DNA of 25,914 nt from DATGUN01 sp035301285. GTDB lineage: Bacteria > Bacillota > Bacilli > Bacillales > Amphibacillaceae. The DNA is taken from NCBI GenBank assembly GCA_035301285.1, contig DATGUN010000004.1, forward strand, positions 1 through 25,914. The letters run 5' to 3'. The first letter of the stretch is position 1. Each line of letters opens with the position of its first letter. Positions 15,808-23,056 of the stretch are shown one piece after another. Below the pieces are notes generated by a model. The model saw nothing but the letters and a program-made list of their open reading frames with translations. It had not been told where the DNA came from and ran no database searches. Both the position numbers and the translations under genes were made by a program.

Positions 15808-16131
15808 ATGGCACAACAAAATTCACAACAAGTACAACAAGCAGTTCAGCAAGCTCAACAAGCCCAACAGGCCGTACAGCAAGCACAATCAAGCGCTGAT
15901 CCGCAACAAATGCAACAAGCTCAACAACAATTGCAGCAAGCACAGCAACAACTGCAAAATGTTGAGTCACATGCCGGACCAAATGCACAACAAGATCCGC
16001 AAATCCAGCAAGCAACTCAACAGTTGCAACAGGCCCAGCAGCAGGCACAACAAGCTGAACAGGCTCAAAAAGCCGCACAGCAAGCTGCACAACAGGCAAC
16101 ACAACAAGCAAACCAAAACAAATCACAATAA
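15808..16131 (+). CDS. Glutamine-rich low-complexity protein, 107 residues
   Basis: About 52 of 107 residues are Gln and most others are Ala. There is no Cys, Trp, Tyr or Phe, no signal peptide and no membrane segment. The repeating unit is QQAQQ or QQLQQ, predicted to form a long helix or coiled coil, broken once near SHAGPNAQQDP. A GGGAGG site lies nine bases before the ATG and a good terminator follows, so it is a real gene. CAA and CAG are mixed and other codons intervene, so it is not a simple triplet expansion. Gamma-type small acid-soluble spore proteins are also Gln-rich, but their protease-cleavage motif (TEFASE) is absent. The function is unknown. The other frames here are composition shadows. 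Confidence 0.8.
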   Translation: MAQQNSQQVQQAVQQAQQAQQAVQQAQSSADPQQMQQAQQQLQQAQQQLQNVESHAGPNAQQDPQIQQATQQLQQAQQQAQQAEQAQKAAQQAAQQATQQANQNKSQ

Positions 16132-16149
16132 AATAGCTTGAATAATATG

Positions 16150-16191
16150 AAAAAGGCACCACCGAACAAATTAACGTTTGGGGTGCTTTTT
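16150..16191. terminator. Bidirectional terminator between convergent genes
   Basis: AAAAAGGCACC pairs with GGTGCTTTTT, with an inner CCGAAC/GTTTGG stem; T runs occur on both strands. It serves both the Gln-rich gene and the MFS gene. Confidence 0.88.
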
Positions 16192-16229
16192 CATACCTTT
16201 ATAGAACGGATGATCGCTTGATATGACAT

Positions 16230-17372
16230 TCACTCTGTCCTGACACGTCCACGGGAAGTAAACCATAAGATCAATCCAATCGTAAGCATTGTAATGGCGC
16301 TTGATAAGAAAGGCAAGCCAAATACAGTCGATGTCGCACCCGAAACGAACGATCCAAGTACTGCTCCCAAGGAAAAGAAAGCATAAAATATCCCATACGC
16401 TTTCCCTCTATCCACGGTTGTGGAAGCATCCGTTATGATCCGATTCATCGATGGAAACACAAACGCAAAGCCAAAACCATAAACAACCATCAACCCACTT
16501 ACCATCCAAGGTATGGAGACAAAATTCAGCATAACATGGACTGAACCAATAAAAGTTATGCCGATAACAACAAGATGGATCGACCGGAATCTATCATACA
16601 TCCGATTCATTGGCGTTAAAAATACAATCAAAGCAACAATCCCATATGTACTGAGCAACATTCCGGTTGTGGAAGATGTCAATCCCATATCTTCTACCTT
16701 CAATGGTAATGCAAATGCAAGTGTGCCATTACTGATCATAATGGCAAAAGCGGCCAACGACGCCTGAAGGACATGTTTGTTTTTCAAAAGCGGCATGAAG
16801 TGTTCCAGTTTTGCTTTGCCTCTATCAGTTGAAACAGATGTCTCTTGAACAAAACCGTAAATCAGACAGAGACTGATCAAAAATAAAATAGCTACAAAAA
16901 TAAACACATACTCAACATGTGACTTAGAGGCCATGATACCTCCAACAGCGGGGCCGATGATAGCAGCAGCCCCTATACATGCACCTGTCAAAGCCATCAT
17001 CTTGCCCCGCGACGCTTTCTTCGAGCTATCCCCTACATATGCAAAAGCAGCTGGAATCAGTACCCCTCCGGCCAAGCCATGGAAAAATCGAATCCAGAAT
17101 AATTGTCCCCCTGTTGCAGCAACTGGATAAAAAAGTAAAATGATGGCCACTAATGCCATGCTGAAAAACAACATTTTTTTACGACCGAATCGATCAATCC
17201 AATGCCCGCCAAAAATATTTCCGACCATATTCGTTAGCGAATATACCGCCACAATGGCCCCCGTCAATAAATGTGACGCCCCTAGATCGAGCGCATAAGG
17301 TGTTATAATCGGCAATTGGATAAACGTATCTAAAAAAGAAACAATGATTATAAAATATAAAATCTTGCTCAT
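16230..17372 (-). CDS. MFS transporter, probable drug/metabolite exporter
   Basis: This 380-residue protein has about twelve membrane helices of the major facilitator superfamily. The loop 2-3 signature is GGHWIDRFGRKK (motif A), and the segment RFFHGLAGGVLIPAAFAYVGD matches the region around helix 4. The fifth helix (ACIGAAAIIGPAVGGIMA) carries the G-rich motif C typical of drug:H+ antiporters. Substrate is not predictable. The start is the ATG at 17372, six bases after GAGGT. The Bacillus relatives are annotated as multidrug MFS efflux proteins. It has its own TATAAT and a shared terminator. No regulator is adjacent. Confidence 0.88.
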   Translation of the reverse strand: MSKILYFIIIVSFLDTFIQLPIITPYALDLGASHLLTGAIVAVYSLTNMVGNIFGGHWIDRFGRKKMLFFSMALVAIILLFYPVAATGGQLFWIRFFHGLAGGVLIPAAFAYVGDSSKKASRGKMMALTGACIGAAAIIGPAVGGIMASKSHVEYVFIFVAILFLISLCLIYGFVQETSVSTDRGKAKLEHFMPLLKNKHVLQASLAAFAIMISNGTLAFALPLKVEDMGLTSSTTGMLLSTYGIVALIVFLTPMNRMYDRFRSIHLVVIGITFIGSVHVMLNFVSIPWMVSGLMVVYGFGFAFVFPSMNRIITDASTTVDRGKAYGIFYAFFSLGAVLGSFVSGATSTVFGLPFLSSAITMLTIGLILWFTSRGRVRTE

Positions 17373-17397
17373 TTCTTTACCTCACAATCCATTCACC

Positions 17398-17403
17398 ATT
17401 ATA
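17398..17403 (-). promoter_or_regulatory. -10 box of the MFS gene
   Basis: A perfect TATAAT on the minus strand, 26 bases before the start codon; the -35 (CTGTCT at 17 bases) is poor. Confidence 0.4.
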
Positions 17404-17464
17404 ACCTATTTCAATAATAAAGACAGAGACAACCCCTTTTTCTGTTCAAATCCTTTTATTCCAT

Positions 17465-17490
17465 GTTTTAAAAATATTATTACAGGGAAA
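17465..17490 (+). promoter_or_regulatory. Sigma-B-like promoter of the YflT gene
   Basis: GTTTTA, 14 bases, GGGAAA resembles the sigma-B consensus GTTTAA, 12-15 bases, GGGTAT. It is about 40 bases before the start of a YflT stress protein, a family whose B. subtilis member belongs to the sigma-B regulon. Confidence 0.6.
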
Positions 17491-17528
17491 AGTATGAACA
17501 TGACATATCATAAGCGAGGTGAAACGAA

Positions 17529-17942
17529 GTGGCTATTGAGGTTTTCGGATGTTTTGAATCAAAAGAGGAAGCCATCAAAGAAGTGGAAGTCCTTTCTCTT
17601 AAAGGCATCCCTTCCAACAAAATTACCGTATTCACTTCAAAAAGTGCTGAGGATTTAGGTAAAGATATGGATGGAATTATTGAAAATGTCGACGAAAATT
17701 ACGAAAGCGACATTAAATCAATGTTCAAAAAAGTATCCTTAAAAGTAAAAGATAGTGATAAAAGTTTTCACGAAGTATTATTGGATGCCGGCTTATCTGA
17801 TCAGCAAGCAACAAGATATTCAAAAGAAATAGAAGAAGGGAATATACTCGTCATTGCAGAGAATAAGCTGAAAATGGGACACGACAGTACCCCTAATACA
17901 GACGAACTGGAGGTTCCCGTTATTGAACGTGAAAATGATTGA
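17529..17942 (+). CDS. YflT-domain general stress protein
   Basis: This 137-residue soluble protein matches the YflT/GsP17M-like 'heat-induced stress protein' family. The N-terminal segment IEVFGCFESKEEAIKEVEVL, the DVFGIPSNKITVFT-like strand and the later LLDAGLSDQQATRYSKEIEEGNILV block are characteristic. It starts with GTG, six bases after GAGGTGA. The molecular function of the family is unknown; B. subtilis yflT is induced by heat, salt and ethanol through sigma-B. The sigma-B-like promoter found upstream fits that. It is a single-gene unit with a strong hairpin after it, and its orientation opposes the genes on both sides. Confidence 0.88.
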   Translation: MAIEVFGCFESKEEAIKEVEVLSLKGIPSNKITVFTSKSAEDLGKDMDGIIENVDENYESDIKSMFKKVSLKVKDSDKSFHEVLLDAGLSDQQATRYSKEIEEGNILVIAENKLKMGHDSTPNTDELEVPVIEREND

Positions 17943-17957
17943 AAAATATTGTTTATA

Positions 17958-17990
17958 ATGTCAGGTGTAGAAGGTTGCACCTGACATTTA
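17958..17990 (+). terminator. Hairpin after the YflT gene
   Basis: ATGTCAGGTG pairs perfectly with CACCTGACAT (10-bp stem, 10-base loop), followed by a short T-rich tail. The stem is strong but the T run is weak. Confidence 0.7.
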
Positions 17991-18029
17991 TGGTATTCCT
18001 GGAATGTTCCTTCATAAAAATCATACACA

Positions 18030-18194
18030 TCAATACCACGATACAACCTTTACAGGACCTTCAACATCGACATAATGCCGGTCCAGGAAAGTTTGAAGGA
18101 TAGAATTGAAAAGTTGTGGTTGATCGTGGTGGACTAAATGACCGGCTAATGGAATGATTGCTATGTTCACATTCTCAAAATGATGTAAATACCA
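18030..18194 (-). pseudogene. C-terminal remnant of an alpha/beta hydrolase
   Basis: On the minus strand a 54-codon frame ends in a stop and reads as the C-terminal end of an alpha/beta hydrolase. The diagnostic part is NIAIIPLAGHLVHHDQP, which holds the usual catalytic histidine (GHLVHH), then FNSILQTFLDRH. A TAA lies immediately upstream and there is no start codon, ribosome site or the rest of the enzyme (no nucleophile GxSxG). It is therefore a decayed tail, left after deletion or by insertion of the neighbouring genes. It lies between the YflT hairpin and the lipoprotein stop at 18208. Confidence 0.72.
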
Positions 18195-18207
18195 TTAACT
18201 TCCGGCA

Positions 18208-18696
18208 TCAATCATCATGTGGTTTCCCTTCCCATTCAATATGTGTGTTATCTAGAACCCACTCGTCATCCTGTTTCTTAAAATTCATTTCCATTCCTAT
18301 AGGATCAATCGATTTCAATGTATAATATTTTTCACTGTGAACGCTTATTTGCTGATCTGATTGTTCTACCTCAGTAATATAAAGATAAACGCCTTCCTGA
18401 TTCAAATCTTCCTTTCCATAAGCACCGGTGCCTTGAAGTTCAGATGTCGTATAACTATAAGTATCCTTCTCATAGATTTCCCGAATAGACGCCTCAATCT
18501 GTGAAAAGTCCCCTCGGGTGATATCATCATTTTGAATAAACAAAGAAATATAATCAATGTCACTTAGATGCTCATCATCCTGTAAAAGGACGTCAAACAC
18601 CTTTTCATATACCATGTCCATCTCTGATTGCTGATTGCATCCCGTTATAAGGGGATATATGATAAAAAAACATATACATATCCGGATTTTGCGCAC
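18208..18696 (-). CDS. Lipoprotein of unknown function, 162 residues
   Basis: The best start is the GTG at 18696, nine bases after AAGGAG; the longer frame upstream has no site. The N-terminus has a short lipoprotein signal (RKIRICICFFIIYPLITGC) with the cysteine at about residue 19. The mature part of about 140 residues is acidic and mixed alpha/beta, with no transmembrane segment, so it should be tethered outside the membrane. Recognisable patterns are few: a middle YSYTTSELQGTGAYG stretch and a C-terminal WVLDNTHIEWEG. I do not recognise the family. It lies 87 bases downstream of the coiled-coil cluster on the same strand with no terminator between, so it may belong to that unit. Confidence 0.75.
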   Translation of the reverse strand: MRKIRICICFFIIYPLITGCNQQSEMDMVYEKVFDVLLQDDEHLSDIDYISLFIQNDDITRGDFSQIEASIREIYEKDTYSYTTSELQGTGAYGKEDLNQEGVYLYITEVEQSDQQISVHSEKYYTLKSIDPIGMEMNFKKQDDEWVLDNTHIEWEGKPHDD

Positions 18697-18783
18697 AACA
18701 ATCATCTCCTTCACATATAGTCTATCGCGATTTGCAAGGAGATGGTAGTACAAAGGTTTTATGATATGCAGAAAACATGATGC

Positions 18784-19401
18784 TTATTCTATTTGATGAT
18801 CCTCACCTTCATCTGGATCTTCTTCTGATTTATTTTCCTCTATGTCAGCATCATTTTCTTCAACGTCTTCTTTCATATCATCTTTTTTATCTGAATCAGC
18901 CGTATCATCTTCACTATCGGAAGCTGCATTTTCCTTATCTTTAACTTCTGCTTCTTCCGTGACAGCATCCATCTGACTTTCGGCAGCTTCGATAATGGCA
19001 TCCAGTTCATCGGCATGCTCTTCTTCCAAGCCCTCATTTTCGGTTTTAAATTCCTCGATCAATCGATCTGCATATTGTTCCAATGCATGACTACGTTTTT
19101 CTTTTTCCGCTTCCAGAAATTGATCCAATTCTTTTTTTTGATTATCAATGACTTCCTGTAGCGTTTCTTTTAAACGCTGTGTTTGTTCGTTCTGGACGTT
19201 TGTGATTGTTTCATCAATTTCCGTTATCGCCTCATCTTCTTGTTTCGAGAACCAGTCATTCAAAATGGATGTCACTGATCCATCAGATGCAAACACTTTA
19301 ATACTACCCAATGAGATGGTTAGAAATAAAATAGCCATCACAATTATTTTCATTAAATGTGATTTCTTTATACGAGTGTGTTTCAAGCGTTTGTCCGGCA
19401 A
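18784..19401 (-). CDS. Exported acidic coiled-coil protein (third of cluster)
   Basis: The start is TTG at 19401, seven bases after GGAGG; the first ATG sixteen codons later has no ribosome site. The protein has 205 residues, with a signal peptide (about 17-39, ending VFASDG), a helical heptad region (about 45-140, with WFSKQEDEAITEIDETI and repeated Glu/Gln/Leu), and a highly acidic tail (about 150-205, mainly Asp and Glu). The tail could bind cations or bases at the surface. It shares a short W-containing segment after the signal peptide with the second gene of the cluster, so the two are probably paralogues. No enzyme motif is visible. A terminator at 19423 lies before it, so read-through or its own promoter is needed. 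Confidence 0.78.
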   Translation of the reverse strand: MPDKRLKHTRIKKSHLMKIIVMAILFLTISLGSIKVFASDGSVTSILNDWFSKQEDEAITEIDETITNVQNEQTQRLKETLQEVIDNQKKELDQFLEAEKEKRSHALEQYADRLIEEFKTENEGLEEEHADELDAIIEAAESQMDAVTEEAEVKDKENAASDSEDDTADSDKKDDMKEDVEENDADIEENKSEEDPDEGEDHQIE

Positions 19402-19422
19402 AGGTCTCCCTCCTCTTTTTGG

Positions 19423-19474
19423 AAAAAGGCTGGGACAGATGTGTTCCGTAAAACGAAAACGAAAGATCCCAGCC
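19423..19474 (-). terminator. Terminator with GGCTGGGA stem inside the cluster
   Basis: On the minus strand GGCTGGGA pairs with TCCCAGCC (8 bp, large loop), followed by five T residues. It lies 13 bases after the stop of the second coiled-coil gene. On the plus strand it reads AAAAAGGCTGGGACAGA, like an intergenic element repeated in several Firmicutes. Confidence 0.7.
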
Positions 19475-19487
19475 CCTTCATCATTTG

Positions 19488-20264
19488 TTAACCTGCGTTA
19501 TCAAATATATCATCCATAGCATCTTTTGCTTCTTGTTCAAGGTCAGCAGCTGCTTCTTCGATAAGTATTTCTTGTTCTTTTGTTAAATCGTAAAGGGTAT
19601 CCGAAACGATTCGTTTCAGATTTTCAATTTCATGATCAATTTGGCCGTTGAGATTTTCTTCCAAATTGTCCCCTCTATCATCAAGTTCTTCAGTTATTAC
19701 CCCTTTTGCTTCTTCAACCGCATCTTCCAGTTCTGTTACAGCATCTTCTTTCGCTTGACCTAAATCATCGGATAATTGAGCGATAGCCACTTCCCCTTCT
19801 TGGGTTGCAAATTGTTCCATATTCTCATTGACCAGCATTTCTGCTTCCGCTGCTCTATCTTGGATTTCTAACCACGCATCCATGTATACGGTGTAGAAGT
19901 CTTGCCCCATTTTTTTCAATATGTCTATTTGCGCTTCATCCAAGTCATCCATATGTCCCTCTTTTGCTTCAATTATATTTTCGATCGAACTGTTAGTGGT
20001 ACGCTCCCTTTTTCGGTCGATTTGATCGGCTTTCTGATCTTTTCGGGCGGTATAATCATCTTCAAAATCAGCCGCAGCTTCTTCCTCGTAGGCCGCTGCC
20101 TCATCCAGGACATCATCCGCTTTCTTACCGAAAGCACCATCATACCATTCCCATAATATGTTCCCCGCATTTGAACTGGCAAATGCCACACCTGCAGTCG
20201 ATACTAATAAAATGGCTGTAAAAATAGTGACAACTTTCCCCTTAGTTGTTTTCAAGAATTTCAT
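19488..20264 (-). CDS. Exported helical coiled-coil protein (second of cluster)
   Basis: This 258-residue protein has a clear signal peptide (positive start KFLKTTKGK, hydrophobic core, cleavage near AFA-SS at about 29-30). The mature part begins with NAGNILWEWYDGAFGKKADD and then is almost all helix, rich in Glu, Asp, Ala and Lys, with heptad-like spacing (about 50-250). There are no cysteines and no membrane segments, so it is probably secreted or at the cell surface. The start is the ATG at 20264, behind GGGGAGG. The Trp-rich segment right after the signal is shared in outline with the third gene. I do not recognise the family. It is 27 bases from the first gene, so they are probably co-transcribed. 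Confidence 0.8.
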   Translation of the reverse strand: MKFLKTTKGKVVTIFTAILLVSTAGVAFASSNAGNILWEWYDGAFGKKADDVLDEAAAYEEEAAADFEDDYTARKDQKADQIDRKRERTTNSSIENIIEAKEGHMDDLDEAQIDILKKMGQDFYTVYMDAWLEIQDRAAEAEMLVNENMEQFATQEGEVAIAQLSDDLGQAKEDAVTELEDAVEEAKGVITEELDDRGDNLEENLNGQIDHEIENLKRIVSDTLYDLTKEQEILIEEAAADLEQEAKDAMDDIFDNAG

Positions 20265-20291
20265 GATTCCTTTCCTCCCCTAATTGATTAT

Positions 20292-20708
20292 TTATTCGGA
20301 TAATATATCATCTAAAAACGTTTCGATGTCAGCCGTTATTTCTTCCTCGATTAATGCGCTCTTTTCCACTTCATATTCATCCAACATATGATTTTTCAGA
20401 TGAACGACTTCTGTATTGATTGTGTTGAGATATTCTTGCTTATATTCAATGATTATCTTTTGTACATGCTCACGGCTTGTCTTGGTTTTATCGGCAGTAA
20501 GGGCTTCAATTTCCGATAAAAGCATTTGTCGATTCAAATTGGATGCAACTTCAAAATCCAAAAGATCCTGTGTCATAGATTCTTCATGAGCTTTAAACAT
20601 GTTTATGGCTGTTTGCTCATAAGTGGGGGCACGGCTTTCAGCTTGTACACTGATAACACTCATGAATAAAATAAGGCAAACAATAAGCATCTTGTTTATG
20701 TGTCGCAA
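20292..20708 (-). CDS. Exported small helical protein (first of cluster)
   Basis: The most likely start is TTG at 20708, five bases after AAGGA; the ATG seven codons earlier would put the ribosome site inside the coding region. The 138-residue product has a signal peptide (about 5-24, ending SVQA), then only predicted helices, with repeats of Leu every three to four residues and many Glu. No Cys and no enzyme motif. It shares size class, export signal, helical character and the acidic C-terminus with the next two genes. It begins a unit transcribed from the candidate promoter at 20867. The function is unknown; a family assignment could not be made by eye. Confidence 0.75.
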   Translation of the reverse strand: MRHINKMLIVCLILFMSVISVQAESRAPTYEQTAINMFKAHEESMTQDLLDFEVASNLNRQMLLSEIEALTADKTKTSREHVQKIIIEYKQEYLNTINTEVVHLKNHMLDEYEVEKSALIEEEITADIETFLDDILSE

Positions 20709-20866
20709 GTGATTCCTTCCCCTCTTCATTAATTTTTGTCATCATTCACATATTACTTGATTGTTTTAGTTACTACCCAGGTTTTATGGATCATATATTT
20801 TTATACCCGAAACAAAACACCTCCTTTTTACCTAGGTATATGTTCCTATTAAAGCACCTTATGTCC

Positions 20867-20895
20867 ATTATATAGAACATATTTATAAGTATAAA
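20867..20895 (-). promoter_or_regulatory. Candidate promoter of the coiled-coil cluster
   Basis: On the minus strand TTTATA and a perfect TATAAT are 17 bases apart. Transcription from here gives a leader of about 150 bases, which holds AAAAAGGAGGTG followed by TTG and a stop after four codons (positions about 20795-20826), perhaps a minimal leader peptide. Confidence 0.45.
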
Positions 20896-21277
20896 AAAAT
20901 TCACATCTTTTTAAAAACATCAAATTAGACCGAATATATAATGATTCACTTGTTTTACTTAGTGTATCTTTCAATTTCTCCACGTTTCGCATATTTTCAG
21001 AAATTAAACATTTTTTGCTTTTTAAATAAAAACATGCATTTCATAGTCATCGTTTCAAATATATATTACTTATATAATCGGAATTATGACCTAAAATATG
21101 AATCAAATTATATTTTTACAACTTAATATTCCACCACAATAAAGGTTACTAGTCTATTAGTCTCGATAACTTGTTTGCGAAAAATGAATCATACCTATTC
21201 CTCTTTTCTACCGGGAACCAATAGACCGCTAATCACCCTCCCCATAGTCCGTCATGTTCCATGGGACTTTTGATGAA
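20896..21277. other. AT-rich gene-free stretch
   Basis: About 380 bases with no convincing gene on either strand. Frames present have no ribosome site and a strongly biased A/T composition. Near 21255 a GTTCCATGGGAC sequence is almost palindromic. The rest is AT-rich and I see nothing else; it may hold an unrecognised small RNA. Confidence 0.4.
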
Positions 21278-21306
21278 TGGTCAGGATGTCATTTAGATGG
21301 TATGAT
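21278..21306 (+). promoter_or_regulatory. Promoter of the cyclophilin gene
   Basis: TGGTCA and TATGAT are 17 bases apart, and TGG stands directly before the -10 (extended). The start codon is 46 bases downstream. Confidence 0.6.
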
Positions 21307-21351
21307 AAAAATGTTTAAAATAAGTCTTTGCAGAGGGAGGAAAAGAAATAA

Positions 21352-22053
21352 TTGAAGTCTATTCATATCGTATATTTAATTCTAGGGATTTGTGTTGTGC
21401 TCATGATTAGTGGTTGCGGAGAGTCTAACGAAAATGCAGACGATAGTGATGCTGATGAGAAAAATGCAGCTGAAAATAATGCTTCCAATGATAGTGACGC
21501 CGCAAATAATGACACCGACGTCACATCTGAAGAAGGACAACCTATCGTAACAATAACGATGGAAAATGAGGATACCATAAACTTGGAGTTGTATCCGGAT
21601 GTTGCACCAAATACCGTCAATAATTTCATTTCCTTAATTGAGGATAACTATTATGATGGGCTTATCTTCCACCGAGTCATCCCCGGATTCATGATCCAAG
21701 GTGGCGACCCCGAAGGAAATGGAAGCGGTGGACCAGGATATGCGATTGAAGGGGAATTTTCATCGAACGGATTCGATAACGATCTGAAGCATGAACGTGG
21801 CGTCATATCCATGGCCCGTTCGGAAGACCCCGATTCCGCTGGTTCACAATTTTTCATCATGGTAGATGAAGCGGATCACTTGGATGGCGACTATGCTGGA
21901 TTTGGGAAAGTGATTGATGGGATGGATACGGTCGATGATATTGTTGATTCAGAAACCGACGCTGGTGATAAACCGGTAGAGGATCAAAAAATGAAAAGTG
22001 TTGAAGTGGATTTAAATGGCTATGATGATTATTCAGACCCTGATAAGGTGTGA
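21352..22053 (+). CDS. Lipoprotein cyclophilin, peptidyl-prolyl isomerase
   Basis: This 233-residue protein uses a TTG start behind GAGGGAGG. A lipoprotein signal (VLMISGC, C22) is followed by an acidic, Asn/Asp-rich linker (about 23-62), then a cyclophilin domain (about 66-215). The active-site pattern is clear: FHRVIPGFMIQGGDP with the catalytic arginine, then SAGSQFFI, and HLDGDYAGFGKV. It should speed proline isomerisation in folding proteins outside the membrane; most Bacillus PpiB is cytoplasmic, so the lipid anchor is distinctive. It is probably monocistronic. The convergent regulator gene ends 41 bases away. Confidence 0.93.
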   Translation: MKSIHIVYLILGICVVLMISGCGESNENADDSDADEKNAAENNASNDSDAANNDTDVTSEEGQPIVTITMENEDTINLELYPDVAPNTVNNFISLIEDNYYDGLIFHRVIPGFMIQGGDPEGNGSGGPGYAIEGEFSSNGFDNDLKHERGVISMARSEDPDSAGSQFFIMVDEADHLDGDYAGFGKVIDGMDTVDDIVDSETDAGDKPVEDQKMKSVEVDLNGYDDYSDPDKV

Positions 22054-22077
22054 AATTTCGATCATTGCGGATGACTC

Positions 22078-22108
22078 CTTTGGGGGCGGCTATTCACTGC
22101 TCCCAAAG
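22078..22108. terminator. Hairpin between convergent genes
   Basis: CTTTGGGGGC pairs with GCTCCCAAAG (one wobble, 11-base loop). It overlaps the last codons of the regulator gene. No T run follows on either strand, so termination here is uncertain. Confidence 0.4.
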
Positions 22109-23023
22109 TACTGTCCCGATCCCCTTGATATCATAACCGAATGACTTCAGTTTTTCTTGGAAAGATCGTTCTTGCAAAATCGTGTGGAGCGTTTCGATAA
22201 CATGTTGATTATCCGGAGTACGCAACACTGCCAAATCATAGTTCTCTTCAATGAGTGGTATAAAATCGACCGGGGCCACTTTCGCAATCTGCTCAATCCC
22301 CACACCTACATCCGCGTATCCATTGGCAACTTCTGAAGCAATATCCATATGACTTGTCCGTGTGTTTAGATATCCTTTTAAATTTTCCTTACCGATGCGA
22401 TGCAATCTCATCTGTTCATCCAATAATACTCTGGCACCAGCACCTGCTTCCCGATTAATCACCTGTATATCTGGTTTGGATAAGTCTTCCCATGATGTAA
22501 TGTTTTTCGGATTTCCTTCAGCAACGTAAAACCCTGCCTGTCGTTTAATGAATTGCAGTACTACAAATGGCTTGCTCACAAGCAATTTACGGATATACGG
22601 TATATTGTATGTTCCCGTATCCCCATCAAATAAATGTGTACTGACGATAACCGCATTTCCTTTATACATTTCGATCAAGCTATCCAGACTCCCGGAATGG
22701 GAACGCAACGGATGCAACTGCTCATTGTCCCTTTCAAGTTGATGTACTAATAGATCGAGACTCGCATCTTGTCCACTTACAACGATTGATTGGGATGTTC
22801 GATCATGCGTGATCGGATTTTGTAACGTTCTTGTTGGCAGAGAATCATTACCCGTCAGAGATTTTGCTTTATATGCCTCCAAGTCTTTTCCATCCACCCG
22901 CATTTGCCTTCCCACACGAAAAGCGGGGATGTCCCCTTTCTTGATCAAATCATAGACGGTCAATTTGGATACCTTCAATATCTTTGAAATCTCTTCAGGT
23001 GTATAGGATTCATTCTGTGACAT
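22094..23023 (-). CDS. YvgK-like molybdate regulator (HTH + PBP-like domain)
   Basis: This 309-residue protein starts at the ATG at 23023, nine bases after GGAG. The N-terminal 55 residues are an excisionase/MerR-type helix-turn-helix (YTPEEISKILKVSKLTVYDLIKKGDIPAFRVGRQ). From about residue 80 a periplasmic-binding-protein-like domain follows, with GYADVGVGIEQIAK and VINREAGAGARVLLDEQ, similar to molybdate/tungstate-type binding domains. B. subtilis YvgK has this architecture and sits next to yvgL and yvgM (modA, modB), as here. It is presumably a one-component regulator that senses oxyanions or a molybdopterin-related ligand and controls the divergent modABC genes, but direct evidence is lacking. 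It lies across four 10-bp repeats from modA. Confidence 0.85.
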   Translation of the reverse strand: MSQNESYTPEEISKILKVSKLTVYDLIKKGDIPAFRVGRQMRVDGKDLEAYKAKSLTGNDSLPTRTLQNPITHDRTSQSIVVSGQDASLDLLVHQLERDNEQLHPLRSHSGSLDSLIEMYKGNAVIVSTHLFDGDTGTYNIPYIRKLLVSKPFVVLQFIKRQAGFYVAEGNPKNITSWEDLSKPDIQVINREAGAGARVLLDEQMRLHRIGKENLKGYLNTRTSHMDIASEVANGYADVGVGIEQIAKVAPVDFIPLIEENYDLAVLRTPDNQHVIETLHTILQERSFQEKLKSFGYDIKGIGTVLWEQ

Positions 23024-23056
23024 GTTACCCGACTCCAATCAACATAGGTTGCATTT

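Noticed and set aside
15722..16162. Long open frames on both strands over the Gln-rich gene
   Set aside because: They are shadows of the CAA/CAG-rich sequence: one reads as Asn/Lys/His-rich, the minus-strand one as Val/Leu-rich. Neither has a suitable ribosome site.
20941..21126. 61-residue frame in the AT-rich gap
   Set aside because: No ribosome site, and the composition (Phe, Tyr, Ile, Asn) is what AT-rich DNA gives by chance.
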